Positions 8,733 to 17,545 of a DNA stretch of 64,000 nucleotides are shown here, one piece after another. How positions within the stretch are numbered: position 1 is the stretch's first letter; each line of letters starts with the position of its first letter. A program made the translations under genes and the position numbers. This DNA comes from CAIOYC01 sp965277345 (lineage in GTDB: Bacteria > Pseudomonadota > Alphaproteobacteria > Caulobacterales > Caulobacteraceae): positions 1 to 64,000 of the forward strand of contig CBDICI010000002.1 in the NCBI GenBank assembly GCA_965277345.1. Reading direction: 5' to 3'. Below the pieces are notes generated by a model, which was not told the origin of the DNA, ran no database searches, and saw only the letters and a list, made by a program, of their open reading frames with translations.

Positions 8733-11248
8733 GCCGCGGCGGCTTCCTGCTCTTCCAGCGAGGCGATCACCAGGGTGGCGATGGCCTCCAGCAGTTCCTG
8801 GGCGTGCACCGGCTTGGAGATGTGGCGGTCGGCGCCGGCGGCGCGGCTGGCCTTGATATGCTCGTCCATGGCGTTGGCGGTGAGCATGATCACCGGGGTG
8901 CGGTGCGCGCCGCACGCCGCCTCGCGTTCGCGAAGGAGCGTGGTGGCCGACAGCCCATCCAGCTCCGGCATCTGCATGTCCATCAGCACGATGTGGAAGC
9001 GTTCGTGCTCCAGCGCATCCAACGCCAGCTGGCCGTTCTCCACCATGGTCAGCTCCACCCCCACGGTGTCGAGGATGAGCTGGATCACCTTGCGATTGGT
9101 GGGATGGTCCTCGGCCAGCAGGACGCGGACGCCTTCGAGCGAAAGGGGCTCTTCCCCGGCGTCCGCCTGGGCGGCCTCGGGCTCGGCGACGGCGCGGGGC
9201 AGCGGCAGGTCGAAGCTGAACACCGAGCCGTGCCCCGGGGTGGAGCGGGCGCCGATGGTTCCGCCCATCAGCTCCACCAGCGAACGGCAGATGGCGAGGC
9301 CGAGCCCGGTGCCGCCGAACCGGCGGCGGATGGAGACGTCGGCCTGCTCGAAGCGGGTGAACAGGCGCGCGCGCACGCCCTCGTCGAAGCCGATGCCGTC
9401 GTCGCGCACGGCGAAGTGCAGGCCGCCGTCGTCGCCGCCGACGCTCAGCGACACCGTGCCCGCCTCGGTGAACTTTACCGCATTGGACAGCAGGTTGGAG
9501 AGCACCTGGGTCAGACGCACCGAGTCGCCGAGATAGGCGCCCTCGGTCTCCGGAGTGACGCTCCAATGCAGGTCGATGCCCTTGGCGTCGGCGGCGGCGC
9601 GGTGCAGCGCCGCCACCCGCGACACGGCGGTGGCGAGATCGAAGGGACGGGTCTCGATCCGCATCTCGCCCGCCTCGATCTTGGAGAAGTCGAGGATGTC
9701 GCTCAGCACCTGTTCCAGCAGGCGGCCGGAGGAGACGATCAGCTCGGCCAACTCCCGGTTGCGCGGCGTGGTCTGTTCGCCCACCAGGGTCTCGGACAGG
9801 GCGATCACCCCGTTCAGGGGCGTGCGCAGTTCGTGGCTCATATTGGCGAGGAAGCGCGACTTCTCGGCATTGGCCTGCTCCAGCTCCACATTGGCCTGTT
9901 CGAGGTCGGCGGTGCGGCGCTGGACCCGATGCTCCAGCGAGGCCAGCAACCCGTCGCCCCGATCGCGTTCGGCCTGGAGCGAGCGCGCCAGGGTGCCGAT
10001 CTCGTCGTTGCGGAGCATGAGCGTGCGGGAGGCCTCGGGATCGCGGGTGGAGCAGGAGTCCGCCAGGGTCTGCAGCGGCCGCACGATGGCCGAGCGCGCC
10101 GCGCGCACCAGCAGCCAGGTCTGCAACAGGGCGCCGAACAGGCCGAGCAGCAGCACCCACGAGGCCGACCGCGCCGCCGACAAGGTCACCAGCCAGGCGG
10201 GATAACGGATCAGCAGATACCAGTTGGGACCCCTCAGCCGGCCATAGGCGATGATGTCCGCCCCATCGGCGCTGCGCACCACGCCGAAGGACTTGCCCGT
10301 CGCCATCAACCGCTTGCCGAGGTCCTTCAGGCCCATGGCCTTTTCGTAGTCGGCGATCTGCGCCTCGGTGCGATGGCTGCCGAGCTGGGTGTGGGGGGAA
10401 GCGATCAGCTCGCCGTCGCCGCGCACGATCATGGTGTCGGCGCCCACCAGCCGGTCGCTGACCACGCCGTTGAGGAACTCGCCGAGCTGGATCGAAGAGC
10501 CGAAGGCGCCGACGAAGCGGTTGTTCACATAGGCCGGGGTGATGCAGCCGGTGGCCACGCGCGCCACCTTGGCGTCGTCCTGGACCAGGCGCTGCAGCGA
10601 GGTGCAGCGGGTCTCGCGGGCCGGGTCGGCCTCGGGCGTGATGAAACGGCTCATCTCCTCGCCGGCGATGCTGAGGTCGGCCGGCGCCTGGTGGCGGTAG
10701 AACATCAGGTGGTCGGGCCGGTCCGGACCGAACATCACCAGCCTCATGCCGGGCGCGAAGAAGTAGAAGTTGTCGTAGTCGCCGTGCGCCGCCTGGCCGA
10801 AGCGGGAGACGATGGGGAAGGCCGCCGCCATCAGCCGCTTGTCATCGGCGCTCATCCCCGCGGCTTGGCCCATGAAGGCCCCCATGCCGTAGACGCGCCC
10901 GCCCTCGCTGTCGGCATAGCCCTCGAACAGCCGGTCCAGGCTGCGGCGGGTGCCGTCGGCCAGCACCTCGGTCTGCGCCGCCAGCAGCCGGTCGGCTTCG
11001 GCCTCGGACAGGGTGGAAAGGCGCGCGTTCAGCGCCTCGATGGCGCTCCTTTGCAGGCCGATGAGGTTGGAGAAGCGGCGGTCCACATTGTCGGTCCGCT
11101 CCTGCACGTATTGCGACAGGAAGTCGATCTGGCGCCGCTCCAGCTCGCGCTGGAACACGCCGAAGGCGACGATGGACGACACCAGGGTGAAGACCAGCGA
11201 GGTGACGCCAAGGCCGAGGAGGAAACGACGGGAAACTGAGCTGCCCAT
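8726..11248 (-). CDS. Membrane-bound hybrid sensor histidine kinase/response regulator
   Basis: The 840-residue protein has, in order, a membrane helix at residues ~10-32, a periplasmic sensor region of ~310 residues, a second helix near 360-385 (WVLLLGLFGALLQTWLLV) and a short linker with coiled coil. Then come a HisKA domain with SHELRTPLNG (phospho-acceptor His near 472), a HATPase_c domain with N box NLLSNAVKF, G1 DDGIGF and G2 GGTGLGLAI, and a C-terminal receiver with the acceptor Asp in MDMQMPE at about residue 757. No Hpt domain follows, so an external phosphotransferase is expected. No cognate regulator is adjacent and the signal is unknown. The ATG at 11248 leads straight into the first helix. 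Confidence 0.93.
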   Translation of the reverse strand: MGSSVSRRFLLGLGVTSLVFTLVSSIVAFGVFQRELERRQIDFLSQYVQERTDNVDRRFSNLIGLQRSAIEALNARLSTLSEAEADRLLAAQTEVLADGTRRSLDRLFEGYADSEGGRVYGMGAFMGQAAGMSADDKRLMAAAFPIVSRFGQAAHGDYDNFYFFAPGMRLVMFGPDRPDHLMFYRHQAPADLSIAGEEMSRFITPEADPARETRCTSLQRLVQDDAKVARVATGCITPAYVNNRFVGAFGSSIQLGEFLNGVVSDRLVGADTMIVRGDGELIASPHTQLGSHRTEAQIADYEKAMGLKDLGKRLMATGKSFGVVRSADGADIIAYGRLRGPNWYLLIRYPAWLVTLSAARSASWVLLLGLFGALLQTWLLVRAARSAIVRPLQTLADSCSTRDPEASRTLMLRNDEIGTLARSLQAERDRGDGLLASLEHRVQRRTADLEQANVELEQANAEKSRFLANMSHELRTPLNGVIALSETLVGEQTTPRNRELAELIVSSGRLLEQVLSDILDFSKIEAGEMRIETRPFDLATAVSRVAALHRAAADAKGIDLHWSVTPETEGAYLGDSVRLTQVLSNLLSNAVKFTEAGTVSLSVGGDDGGLHFAVRDDGIGFDEGVRARLFTRFEQADVSIRRRFGGTGLGLAICRSLVELMGGTIGARSTPGHGSVFSFDLPLPRAVAEPEAAQADAGEEPLSLEGVRVLLAEDHPTNRKVIQLILDTVGVELTMVENGQLALDALEHERFHIVLMDMQMPELDGLSATTLLREREAACGAHRTPVIMLTANAMDEHIKASRAAGADRHISKPVHAQELLEAIATLVIASLEEQEAAAAA

Positions 11249-11316
11249 GGCTCCCCGTACAACACTACAGGTTTAGATCGGGTAACCGCGGGAAACGCCC
11301 CCGCGCCGCCCGGGAC

Positions 11317-11544
11317 TCAGGCCCAGCGGGCCTTGGCCTCGTCGATGGTGATGGCGAGGTGGATGGTCTCGTCCTCCACATGGTCGATCCAGGACAGGGG
11401 GATGTAGTGGTGCTGGCCGAGGGTGGAGAGGTCGAGCTTGGCCAGCTCGATGGTGTCGCCCTTCACGTGATCGACGCGGCCCACATGGTGGCCGTCGGAT
11501 GAGTGGACGTGCATGTGCTCGCGGATGGCGGCGCTATCGATCAT
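11317..11544 (-). CDS. DUF2171 family small protein
   Basis: The 75-residue acidic, histidine-rich protein matches the DUF2171/PRC-barrel-like pattern: EHMHVHSSDGHHVGRVDHV, then LDLSTLGQHHYIPLSWID and a closing acidic helix. Related small proteins are often stress-induced, but no biochemical role is established. A good Shine-Dalgarno site (AGGAGG) lies just upstream of the ATG at 11544. It is read in the same direction as the histidine kinase, 68 bases upstream of it, and could share its transcript. Confidence 0.75.
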   Translation of the reverse strand: MIDSAAIREHMHVHSSDGHHVGRVDHVKGDTIELAKLDLSTLGQHHYIPLSWIDHVEDETIHLAITIDEAKARWA

Positions 11545-11652
11545 GGAACCCTCCTGGCGGCGCGGGACGCGCCTGCATCCCTAACCCGCGGCGGCCCGGC
11601 GGGTTTCCTTCCAGGCTGCGTCGGCTATGCTGTTGCGCAGGAGCGACACGCC

Positions 11653-11844
11653 ATGCCGACCGAAGTCCAGTTGACCCTCGACGACGCCCTGCTGGCCGCG
11701 GTCGCCCGGCTCGGACCCCTGGATTACGTGGTCGACCGGGCGCTGCGCCGCGCGCTGGACCCGGCGCGCCATCGCCGCTGGGCGGAGGATCACGCCCTGC
11801 TGGTGGAGGCCGCGGCCGGCGCTGAGGAGGCGGTCGGCCGATGA
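11653..11844 (+). CDS. Small hypothetical protein, possibly ribbon-helix-helix-like
   Basis: The 63-residue protein begins MPTEVQLTLDDALLAAVAR. A short beta-strand-like start followed by two helices resembles CopG/Arc-type DNA-binding domains, but the match is weak and I do not recognise a named family. The ATG at 11653 follows the spacer after the divergent DUF2171 gene. Its last codons overlap the next gene by ATGA (11841-11844), so the two form one translational unit. An upstream in-frame extension to 11503 is possible but crosses the promoter region of the divergent gene. Confidence 0.55.
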   Translation: MPTEVQLTLDDALLAAVARLGPLDYVVDRALRRALDPARHRRWAEDHALLVEAAAGAEEAVGR

Positions 11845-12032
11845 GCGGCGAGATCGTCAACCTCAACCAGGCGCGCAAGGCCAAGGCCAAAAGCGACGCC
11901 AAGGCCCGCGCCGCGCAGAACCGCACCCGGCACGGCCGGACCACCGCCGAGCGGGCCAGGACGCTGCTGGACAAGCTCCGCGCCGAACGCCGCCTGGACG
12001 GCGCCCGGCGGGACGAAGAGGACAAGCCTTAG
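11841..12032 (+). CDS. DUF4169 family protein
   Basis: The 63-residue, very basic protein fits the alphaproteobacterial DUF4169 pattern: EIVNLNQARKAKAK at the start, a lysine/alanine helix, then RHGRTTAERAR and a closing ERRLDGARRDE. It is probably one long charged helix. The function is unknown; it may bind RNA or the ribosome, judging only from its charge. Its ATG overlaps the stop of the upstream small gene by four bases. In related genomes the family often sits near an RHH_4 gene, and here one lies about 1.2 kb away at 13277. Confidence 0.75.
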   Translation: MSGEIVNLNQARKAKAKSDAKARAAQNRTRHGRTTAERARTLLDKLRAERRLDGARRDEEDKP

Positions 12033-12355
12033 GGGCGGTTAGCTTCCCCTTGCTTCGCCCCTTTTGAGGCTGCGCTTCGTGGCTTCTCCCCCTAATTTCC
12101 GACGCCGCACCCTCGCGATCCGCGTGCAGAGGGTGAGAACGATGACGTCCGTTACCATTGTTGAATACGGAGTCCGAACGGTCCACGAGTCCGGATAGCC
12201 ATAAAACGTCATTTCCTCCAAAGCCTTAGATGCCGAACTCTCTTCTGGACCGTCCGGACTCGCGAGCTGTTATCAATTCCGCTCTGGCCACGCCGATCGC
12301 CCACCTCATGAAACGATTATAGGGCCATATCGGCGGTGATGGATAAGGTCGCGCT
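12033..12355. other. Intergenic stretch without a recognisable gene, AT-richer than its surroundings
   Basis: About 320 bases lie between the convergent DUF4169 and coq4 genes. The segment from about 12130 to 12350 is visibly richer in A/T than the neighbouring coding DNA. It contains a 10-base inverted repeat, CGAGTCCGGA (12186-12195) and TCCGGACTCG (12253-12262). Short open frames exist but none resembles a protein family. It could be the remains of a lost gene. Confidence 0.5.
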
Positions 12356-13180
12356 TCAGCCCATACTGGCGGCGGCGTTGCGACGCGCTTCGGGGATGGC
12401 GAGATAGCGGTCGGGTGGGGCGATGTTCAGCCGCGCCCGCGCCGCATCCACCGGCTCGGCCAGGATGCGCTCGAAATCCTCGCCCGGCAGCCAGGCGGCG
12501 CGCCGGCCGTTTCGGTAGGCCTGCCACACCGCCGCCACCGCCCGCCATCCGCCCCTCTCCTGCAGCGACCGCAGGCAGCCGCCGACGGCGATGAAGGCCC
12601 AGCCGAGCGACCCGGTCTGGGCATAGGAGAAGGCCACGAGGCAAAGCTCGCCCAGACCGTCGCGGCCATAGCCGGTCAGGGTGTGCCAGATGTCGTGCGT
12701 GTCGCGGATGCGGCGACCGAACCAGGCCATGGGGTGTTCGAGATCGACCGGCGCGCCCCGCCGCTCGGCGGCCTTGCGGCTCTCCTGCGCCAGTCCTTCG
12801 GCCGACAGGTTCTCGCTGCGCATGAAGTCACGATAGGCGGCGCCCACCGTGCCGGCGCGGAACCGATCCAGGTAGGCGCCCTCGTTCAGCACGCTGTTGA
12901 GCTCCAGCCGCCGATAGGCCAGCCGCCCGCCCTCCACCGTGGTCAGCAGGCGCCGGTAGCCCCGCGCGGTGGAGCGGCCATTCAGCGCCTGCATGATCTC
13001 GAACACCTGCTGGGTGTCTTCCTTGTCGGCCAGCAGCCGGCGGAAGGCCCTAAGGGCGCGCAGCGGCCGCACCCTCGGCCTCGGCAGATAGGTCGGCCCC
13101 CTGCCCGCCGGGGCGCCGGAGTCAGGATGGGGAGCGCCGGCGTGGGGAGCGAAAGAGGATTGCAGGGTTGCGTCGGTCAT
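12356..13180 (-). CDS. coq4: Coq4 family ubiquinone biosynthesis protein
   Basis: The 274-residue protein carries the Coq4 signature THDIWHTLTGYGRDGLGE, which supplies the metal-binding HDxxH...E set (His162, Asp163, His166, Glu178). Coq4 is needed for coenzyme Q synthesis; recent work assigns it the oxidative decarboxylation at ring carbon C1. The ~30 residues before YLPRPRVRPLRALRAF are low complexity and not conserved, so the true start could be slightly internal to the ATG at 13180. No other ubi gene is nearby. It is transcribed alone and divergently from the RHH_4 gene. Confidence 0.87.
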   Translation of the reverse strand: MTDATLQSSFAPHAGAPHPDSGAPAGRGPTYLPRPRVRPLRALRAFRRLLADKEDTQQVFEIMQALNGRSTARGYRRLLTTVEGGRLAYRRLELNSVLNEGAYLDRFRAGTVGAAYRDFMRSENLSAEGLAQESRKAAERRGAPVDLEHPMAWFGRRIRDTHDIWHTLTGYGRDGLGELCLVAFSYAQTGSLGWAFIAVGGCLRSLQERGGWRAVAAVWQAYRNGRRAAWLPGEDFERILAEPVDAARARLNIAPPDRYLAIPEARRNAAASMG

Positions 13181-13276
13181 GCTGGCCTCGCGGATATCGC
13201 CACCCGACTATGACCACGGCGGCGGCGTGGCGCAACGAAAAACGTGACGCCTGCGTCAACTTTTACCAGGAGCGCC

Positions 13277-13492
13277 ATGCCCGGCCTGTCCAAGCGTTCG
13301 ATCAACCTGTGCGGCCACGCCACCTCGCTGGCGCTGGAGCCGGAGTTCTGGGCGGTGATCGAGTGCATGGCGCGGGGGCGCAGCCTGGCCTCGCTGATCG
13401 GCGAGATCGACGCCGGACGCGGGGATCGCCCCCTCGCTTCCGCCTGTCGCGTGGCGGCGCTGCACTGGATAGGCGAGCGCGCCGAGAATTAA
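13277..13492 (+). CDS. RHH_4 ribbon-helix-helix domain protein
   Basis: The 71-residue protein matches the alphaproteobacterial RHH_4 family: SKRSINLCGHATSLALEPEFW forms the strand and first helix, followed by a conserved SLASLIGEIDAGR helix. Such proteins are presumed DNA-binding dimers and are strongly conserved as single small genes, but their targets are not known. The ATG at 13277 has an AGGAG Shine-Dalgarno a few bases upstream; earlier in-frame codons lack one. It is divergent from coq4, 96 bases away, and is followed after 76 bases by the muramidase gene. Confidence 0.85.
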   Translation: MPGLSKRSINLCGHATSLALEPEFWAVIECMARGRSLASLIGEIDAGRGDRPLASACRVAALHWIGERAEN

Positions 13493-13568
13493 ATCCACGG
13501 TAGCATATCCGACCGACCTGCGGCGTCCCGCACCCTGCGGCGTCGCGCCATCATCGCAGGAATTGGCC

Positions 13569-14327
13569 ATGGACTTCACCGGACCCGGCACACCCCTCAC
13601 CCAGGCGGGGTTCGCCGCCGCCGCCGCCGACCTCGGACCCGTTGCCCTCTACGCCGTGCTGTCGGTGGAGACTTCGGGCTGCGGCTATCTCGGCGACCGG
13701 CGGCCCAAGCTCCTGTTCGAGCGCCATGTGTTCAGCCGCCGGACCGGCCACCGCTTCGACGCCGACGATGCGGACGTGAGCGCCCCCACCCCGGGCGGCT
13801 ACGGCGCCTCGGGCGCGCATCAGTACGACCGGCTGCAGGCGGCGCTGGGCCTCGACGCCGACGCCGCCCTCTCCAGCGCCTCCTGGGGCCTCGGCCAGAT
13901 CATGGGCGAGAACCATGTCGCCGCCGGCTTCCCGCACGCCACGGCGATGGTGACCGCCTTCGTCGCCTCGGAGGACGCACAGATCGCCGGCATGGCCGCC
14001 TTCATCGCCGCCGCCGGCATGGCGCAGGCGCTAAAGACCCAGGACTGGGCGCGGTTCGCCCGTCTCTATAACGGCCCCAGCTATGCGGCGAACAATTACG
14101 ACGGCCACCTGGCGCATTTCTACGGCCTCTACAGCCAGAACGGATTGCCCGACCTGACCGTCCGCGCGGTGCAGGTGCGGCTGATGTATGCGGGCTGCTT
14201 CCCCGGCCAGATCGACGGATTGGCCGGCCCCAGCACCACCGCCGCGGTGAAGGCCTACCAGACCGCGCAGGGCCTGCCCGCGACCGGCCGGATCGACCCG
14301 GCGCTGATGCAGGCGCTGGAGGCCTGA
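13569..14327 (+). CDS. N-acetylmuramidase (DUF3380) with C-terminal peptidoglycan-binding domain
   Basis: In this 252-residue protein, residues ~10-170 resemble the N-acetylmuramidase domain of phage endolysins (PF11860). The likely catalytic Glu34 is in SVETSGCGYLGDR, and SSASWGLGQIMG and FARLYNGPSY are conserved. Residues ~185-250 form a PG_binding_1 repeat (VRAVQVRLMYAGCFPGQIDG, FGLAGPSTTAAVKAYQ-like). It should cleave the MurNAc-GlcNAc bond. There is no signal peptide, holin or other phage gene, so how it would reach the wall is unclear. I used the ATG at 13569, which has AGGA 7 bases upstream; a TTG two codons earlier is also open. Confidence 0.86.
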   Translation: MDFTGPGTPLTQAGFAAAAADLGPVALYAVLSVETSGCGYLGDRRPKLLFERHVFSRRTGHRFDADDADVSAPTPGGYGASGAHQYDRLQAALGLDADAALSSASWGLGQIMGENHVAAGFPHATAMVTAFVASEDAQIAGMAAFIAAAGMAQALKTQDWARFARLYNGPSYAANNYDGHLAHFYGLYSQNGLPDLTVRAVQVRLMYAGCFPGQIDGLAGPSTTAAVKAYQTAQGLPATGRIDPALMQALEA

Positions 14328-14553
14328 TCCCGTTAGCGCCGCCTCGAACGCCTGAAACACCGTTCAAATGGCGACAACGGCGCGCCGTCGCCGCCGCCGA
14401 TTGCATTTGCCCGGCGAAAGGCGCATAAAGGCGTCATCGGACGTCGTTGCGAAGCGCTGCTGATCTGCTGCTCACGCGCCGGTTATGCCCCTCTCCTCCT
14501 CGAAAGCCGACCCGGGCGTGGTGCGTCCGGCATTGCAATCAAAGGAGATCACG

Positions 14554-14763
14554 ATGGCCCAAGGCGTCGTAAAATGGTTCAACCCCACCAAGGGTTTCGG
14601 CTTCATTCAACCTGACGACGGCGGCGCCGACGTCTTCGTCCACATTTCGGCCGTGGAGGCCGCCGGCCTCGGCAGCCTGAACGAAGGCCAGAAGGTGGGC
14701 TTCGAACTCGAGCGCGACCGCAAGAGCGGCAAGATGTCGGCCGGCCAACTGGTCAAGGCCTGA
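14554..14763 (+). CDS. CspA-family cold-shock protein
   Basis: The 69-residue single cold-shock domain is an RNA/ssDNA chaperone. RNP1 is KGFGFIQ and RNP2 is DVFVHIS, both intact, after the usual start MAQGVVKWFNPT. A strong Shine-Dalgarno (AAAGGAG, 14541-14547) precedes the ATG. The 226 bases between the muramidase gene and this ATG contain no gene and could hold a long 5' leader as in other cold-shock genes, though I could not define a promoter with confidence. A small gene follows after 16 bases. Confidence 0.93.
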   Translation: MAQGVVKWFNPTKGFGFIQPDDGGADVFVHISAVEAAGLGSLNEGQKVGFELERDRKSGKMSAGQLVKA

Positions 14764-14779
14764 AGCTAGGCCTCCGGCG

Positions 14780-14974
14780 ATGGCGATCCGCGGCGATCTT
14801 CACGAACGGCGCGTCTTCGTCATCTGCCGGAGCCTCGGCGGTTGGCAGGTCATGGACGGAGACGCGGTGCTGGCCACCTGCGCCGACCATGACCTCGCCA
14901 GCGCCGCTGCCGCGCGCCTGGCGCGCGAAGCGTTCAACAGCGGAACCCAGGTGCGTATCGTCACCAACGGTTAG
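14780..14974 (+). CDS. Small hypothetical protein downstream of the cold-shock gene
   Basis: The 64-residue protein has two short strands (RRVFVICRSLGGWQVMDGD), an alanine-rich helix (SAAAARLAREAF) and a last strand (TQVRIVTNG). The shape resembles DUF2188-like small proteins, but the match is not firm enough to name. It starts 16 bases after the cold-shock gene's stop, so cotranscription is likely. No signal peptide or membrane helix is visible. Function unknown. Confidence 0.6.
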   Translation: MAIRGDLHERRVFVICRSLGGWQVMDGDAVLATCADHDLASAAAARLAREAFNSGTQVRIVTNG

Positions 14975-15054
14975 ATCGCTCGCGCCCTTAAACGCCGGGC
15001 TGCGTGTGCTACATTCGTTCTCTCATGGGCTCGCGTGAGTCTCAGGAACGACCA

Positions 15055-17439
15055 GTGTCCCAATCCCCGCTTCCATCGCCTATCTCCGGCCCCCGCATTT
15101 CCGACCTGGCCCGCGCCGGGCTTTCTCAAACCGCGCCGCCGGCCGCCTATCTCGACGGGCTGAACCCCGAGCAGCGCGCGGCGGTGGAGGCGGTGGAGGG
15201 GCCGGTGCTGGTGCTGGCCGGGGCGGGCACGGGCAAGACGCGGGTGCTCACCACCCGGCTGGCGCACATCCTTGCCACCGGGCGGGCCAGGCCGTGGGAG
15301 CTTCTGGTCGTCACCTTCACCAACAAGGCCGCCCGCGAAATGCGCGAGCGGATCACCCACCTTATCGGTCCTTCAGCCGAGGGCCTGCGCTGGCTCGGCA
15401 CCTTCCATTCCGTCGCCGCCCAGATCCTGCGCCGCCATGCGGAACTGGTGGGGCTGAAGTCCAGCTTCACCATCCTCGACACCGACGATCAGGAACGGCT
15501 GCTGAAACAGCTGATCGAGGCGGACAATATCGACGCCAAGCGCTGGACGCCCAGGCACCTGGCCGGGCTGATCGACCAGTGGAAGAACCGCGGCCTGACC
15601 CCCGACAAGCTGCCCCCGGCCGAGGGCGGCGAGTTCGCTAACGGTAAGGGCGCCAGCCTCTACGGCCAGTACCAGTCCCGCCTGCGTGCCCTGAACGCCT
15701 GCGACTTCGGCGACCTGCTGCTGCATAACCTGACCCTCTTCGCCAAGCATCCCGACGTGCTGGCCGAATACCACGGCCGGTTCAAATACCTTCTGGTGGA
15801 CGAGTACCAGGACACCAACGTGGCCCAGTACCTGTGGCTGCGCCTGCTGGCCCAGGCCTCCAGGAACGTCTGCTGCGTCGGCGACGACGACCAGTCGATC
15901 TACGGCTGGCGCGGGGCGGAGGTGGACAACATCCTGCGCTTCGAGCGCGACTTTCCCGGCGCCAAGGTGGTGCGGCTGGAGCGCAACTATCGCTCCACCT
16001 CGCATATCCTCAAGGCCGCCTCGGGCCTCATCGCCACCAACAAGGGGCGCCTCGGCAAGACCCTTTGGACCGAACAGGACGGCGGCGAGAAGGTGCGCGT
16101 CTCCGGGGTGTGGGACGGCGAGGCCGAGGCGCGCCTGGTGGCCGACGAGATCGAGCGCTGGGTCAAGCCGCCCGACCTCGGCGACAAGGACGCAAAGAAG
16201 CGCCACCACCGCGAATGCGCCGTGCTGGTGCGCGCCAGCTTCCAGATGCGCGCCTTCGAGGAGCGGTTCGTGCTGCTCCAGATTCCCTACAAGGTGGTGG
16301 GCGGCCCGCGCTTCTTCGAGCGGGCCGAAATCCGCGACGCCCACGCCTATCTGCGCCTGGTGCAGTCGGAGGACGACGACCTGGCGTTTGAACGCATCGT
16401 CAACACCCCACGGCGCGGCATCGGCGACACCTCGGTAGCCAAGCTGCTGTCGCTGGCGCGCCATCACGGCGTCTCCGCCGTCTCCGCCGCGCGGGGCCTG
16501 GTCAATACCGACGAGCTGCCGGCGCGCACGCGTACGGCGCTGGCCACCTTCATCCGCGATCTCGACCGCTGGTCCGCGCTGGCCCAGACCGCCAAGCACG
16601 GCGATCTGACCGAGACCATCCTGGAGGAGAGCGGCTATACCGACGCGCTGCGCGCCCACCGCGGACCGCAGTCGCAGGGCAAGCTCGACAACCTGAAGGA
16701 GTTGGTCAATTCCATGGGCCAGTTCGACACCCTGCAGGCCTATCTGGAGCACGTCTCGCTGGTGATGGACCTCGACCGCGGCGAGAGCGACGACGCGGTG
16801 TGGATCATGACGCTGCACTCCGCCAAGGGGCTGGAGTTCCCGCTGGTCTTCCTGCCGGGGTGGGAGGAAGGCGTCTTCCCCTCCCAGCGCTCCATAGACG
16901 AGAAGGGCGAGAAGGGCCTCGAGGAGGAACGCCGGCTGGCCTATGTGGGCATCACCCGGGCGCGGGAGGAGGCGCGGATCAGCTTCGCCGCCAATCGGCA
17001 GGTCTACGGGCGCTGGTCCTCGCAACTGCCCTCGCGCTTCGTGGACGAGTTGCCGCCGGTGAACGTGCAGGCCGCCTCCGAGACCGGCTATTACGGCGGC
17101 GGTCCCGGCATGGGCGAGGCCAAGTCGCGCTTCGACGACCAGCCGGTGTTCTCCGGCTCCTCCTACCCCTCGCCGGGGTGGCAGCGGGCGCAGACCCGCG
17201 CGGGTGATTGGCAAAGAACGCGCGGGCCCGCGGGACGGCAGGTGATCGAGGGCGAGGGCCGGCTGATCGCCTCCTCCGATCCCACCGCCGGCTCCGGCAA
17301 GTACCACCTCGGCGACCGGGTGTTCCACATCAAGTTCGGCTATGGCGAAGTGACGCTGGTGGAGGGCGCCAAGCTCACCGTCCTGTTCGACAAGGCCGGC
17401 GAAAAGCGGGTGATCGACAGCTTTGTGGAGAAAGGGTGA
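15055..17439 (+). CDS. pcrA: UvrD/PcrA-family ATP-dependent DNA helicase
   Basis: This is a superfamily 1A 3'-5' helicase of about 794 residues, acting in repair, replication restart and removal of stalled RNA polymerase. The order is the start NPEQRAAVEAVEGP, Walker A AGAGTGKT (~55-62), motif Ia VTFTNKAAREM, Walker B VDEYQDTN, motif III GDDDQSIYGWRGA, motif V TLHSAKGLEF and motif VI VGITRAREEA. The last ~45 residues (GDRVFHIKFGYGEV ... FVEKG) match the PcrA/UvrD C-terminal domain. I prefer GTG 15055 because AGGA lies 8-9 bases upstream; ATG 15025 is an alternative. Confidence 0.94.
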   Translation: MSQSPLPSPISGPRISDLARAGLSQTAPPAAYLDGLNPEQRAAVEAVEGPVLVLAGAGTGKTRVLTTRLAHILATGRARPWELLVVTFTNKAAREMRERITHLIGPSAEGLRWLGTFHSVAAQILRRHAELVGLKSSFTILDTDDQERLLKQLIEADNIDAKRWTPRHLAGLIDQWKNRGLTPDKLPPAEGGEFANGKGASLYGQYQSRLRALNACDFGDLLLHNLTLFAKHPDVLAEYHGRFKYLLVDEYQDTNVAQYLWLRLLAQASRNVCCVGDDDQSIYGWRGAEVDNILRFERDFPGAKVVRLERNYRSTSHILKAASGLIATNKGRLGKTLWTEQDGGEKVRVSGVWDGEAEARLVADEIERWVKPPDLGDKDAKKRHHRECAVLVRASFQMRAFEERFVLLQIPYKVVGGPRFFERAEIRDAHAYLRLVQSEDDDLAFERIVNTPRRGIGDTSVAKLLSLARHHGVSAVSAARGLVNTDELPARTRTALATFIRDLDRWSALAQTAKHGDLTETILEESGYTDALRAHRGPQSQGKLDNLKELVNSMGQFDTLQAYLEHVSLVMDLDRGESDDAVWIMTLHSAKGLEFPLVFLPGWEEGVFPSQRSIDEKGEKGLEEERRLAYVGITRAREEARISFAANRQVYGRWSSQLPSRFVDELPPVNVQAASETGYYGGGPGMGEAKSRFDDQPVFSGSSYPSPGWQRAQTRAGDWQRTRGPAGRQVIEGEGRLIASSDPTAGSGKYHLGDRVFHIKFGYGEVTLVEGAKLTVLFDKAGEKRVIDSFVEKG

Positions 17440-17545
17440 GCGCTGAAGCGCGTCGCAGAGACGGTGCAAACGGACTCTTCGCGCGGGTGGCTGATCGGGC
17501 CGAAGCGGTTTAGGAGGGCGGAACGGCCATGGAATCCTTGCCCGC

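Noticed and set aside
8804..11239. An 811-codon open frame on the plus strand opposite the histidine kinase
   Set aside because: The translation is Gly/His/Gln-rich with no domain. The kinase on the other strand has all expected motifs in order.
12186..12262. 10-base inverted repeat in the gap before coq4 as a terminator or attachment site
   Set aside because: The arms are 57 bases apart with no supporting stem or flanking gene; it could be chance.
13506..13522. A 17-base exact match with 59126-59142, at first taken for a shared promoter element
   Set aside because: At this base composition about one such match is expected by chance in 64 kb, and the flanks do not match.
14401..14429. TTGCAT, 17 bases, CATAAA upstream of the cold-shock gene as a promoter
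   Set aside because: Only about half of the consensus positions match on each box; not enough to annotate.
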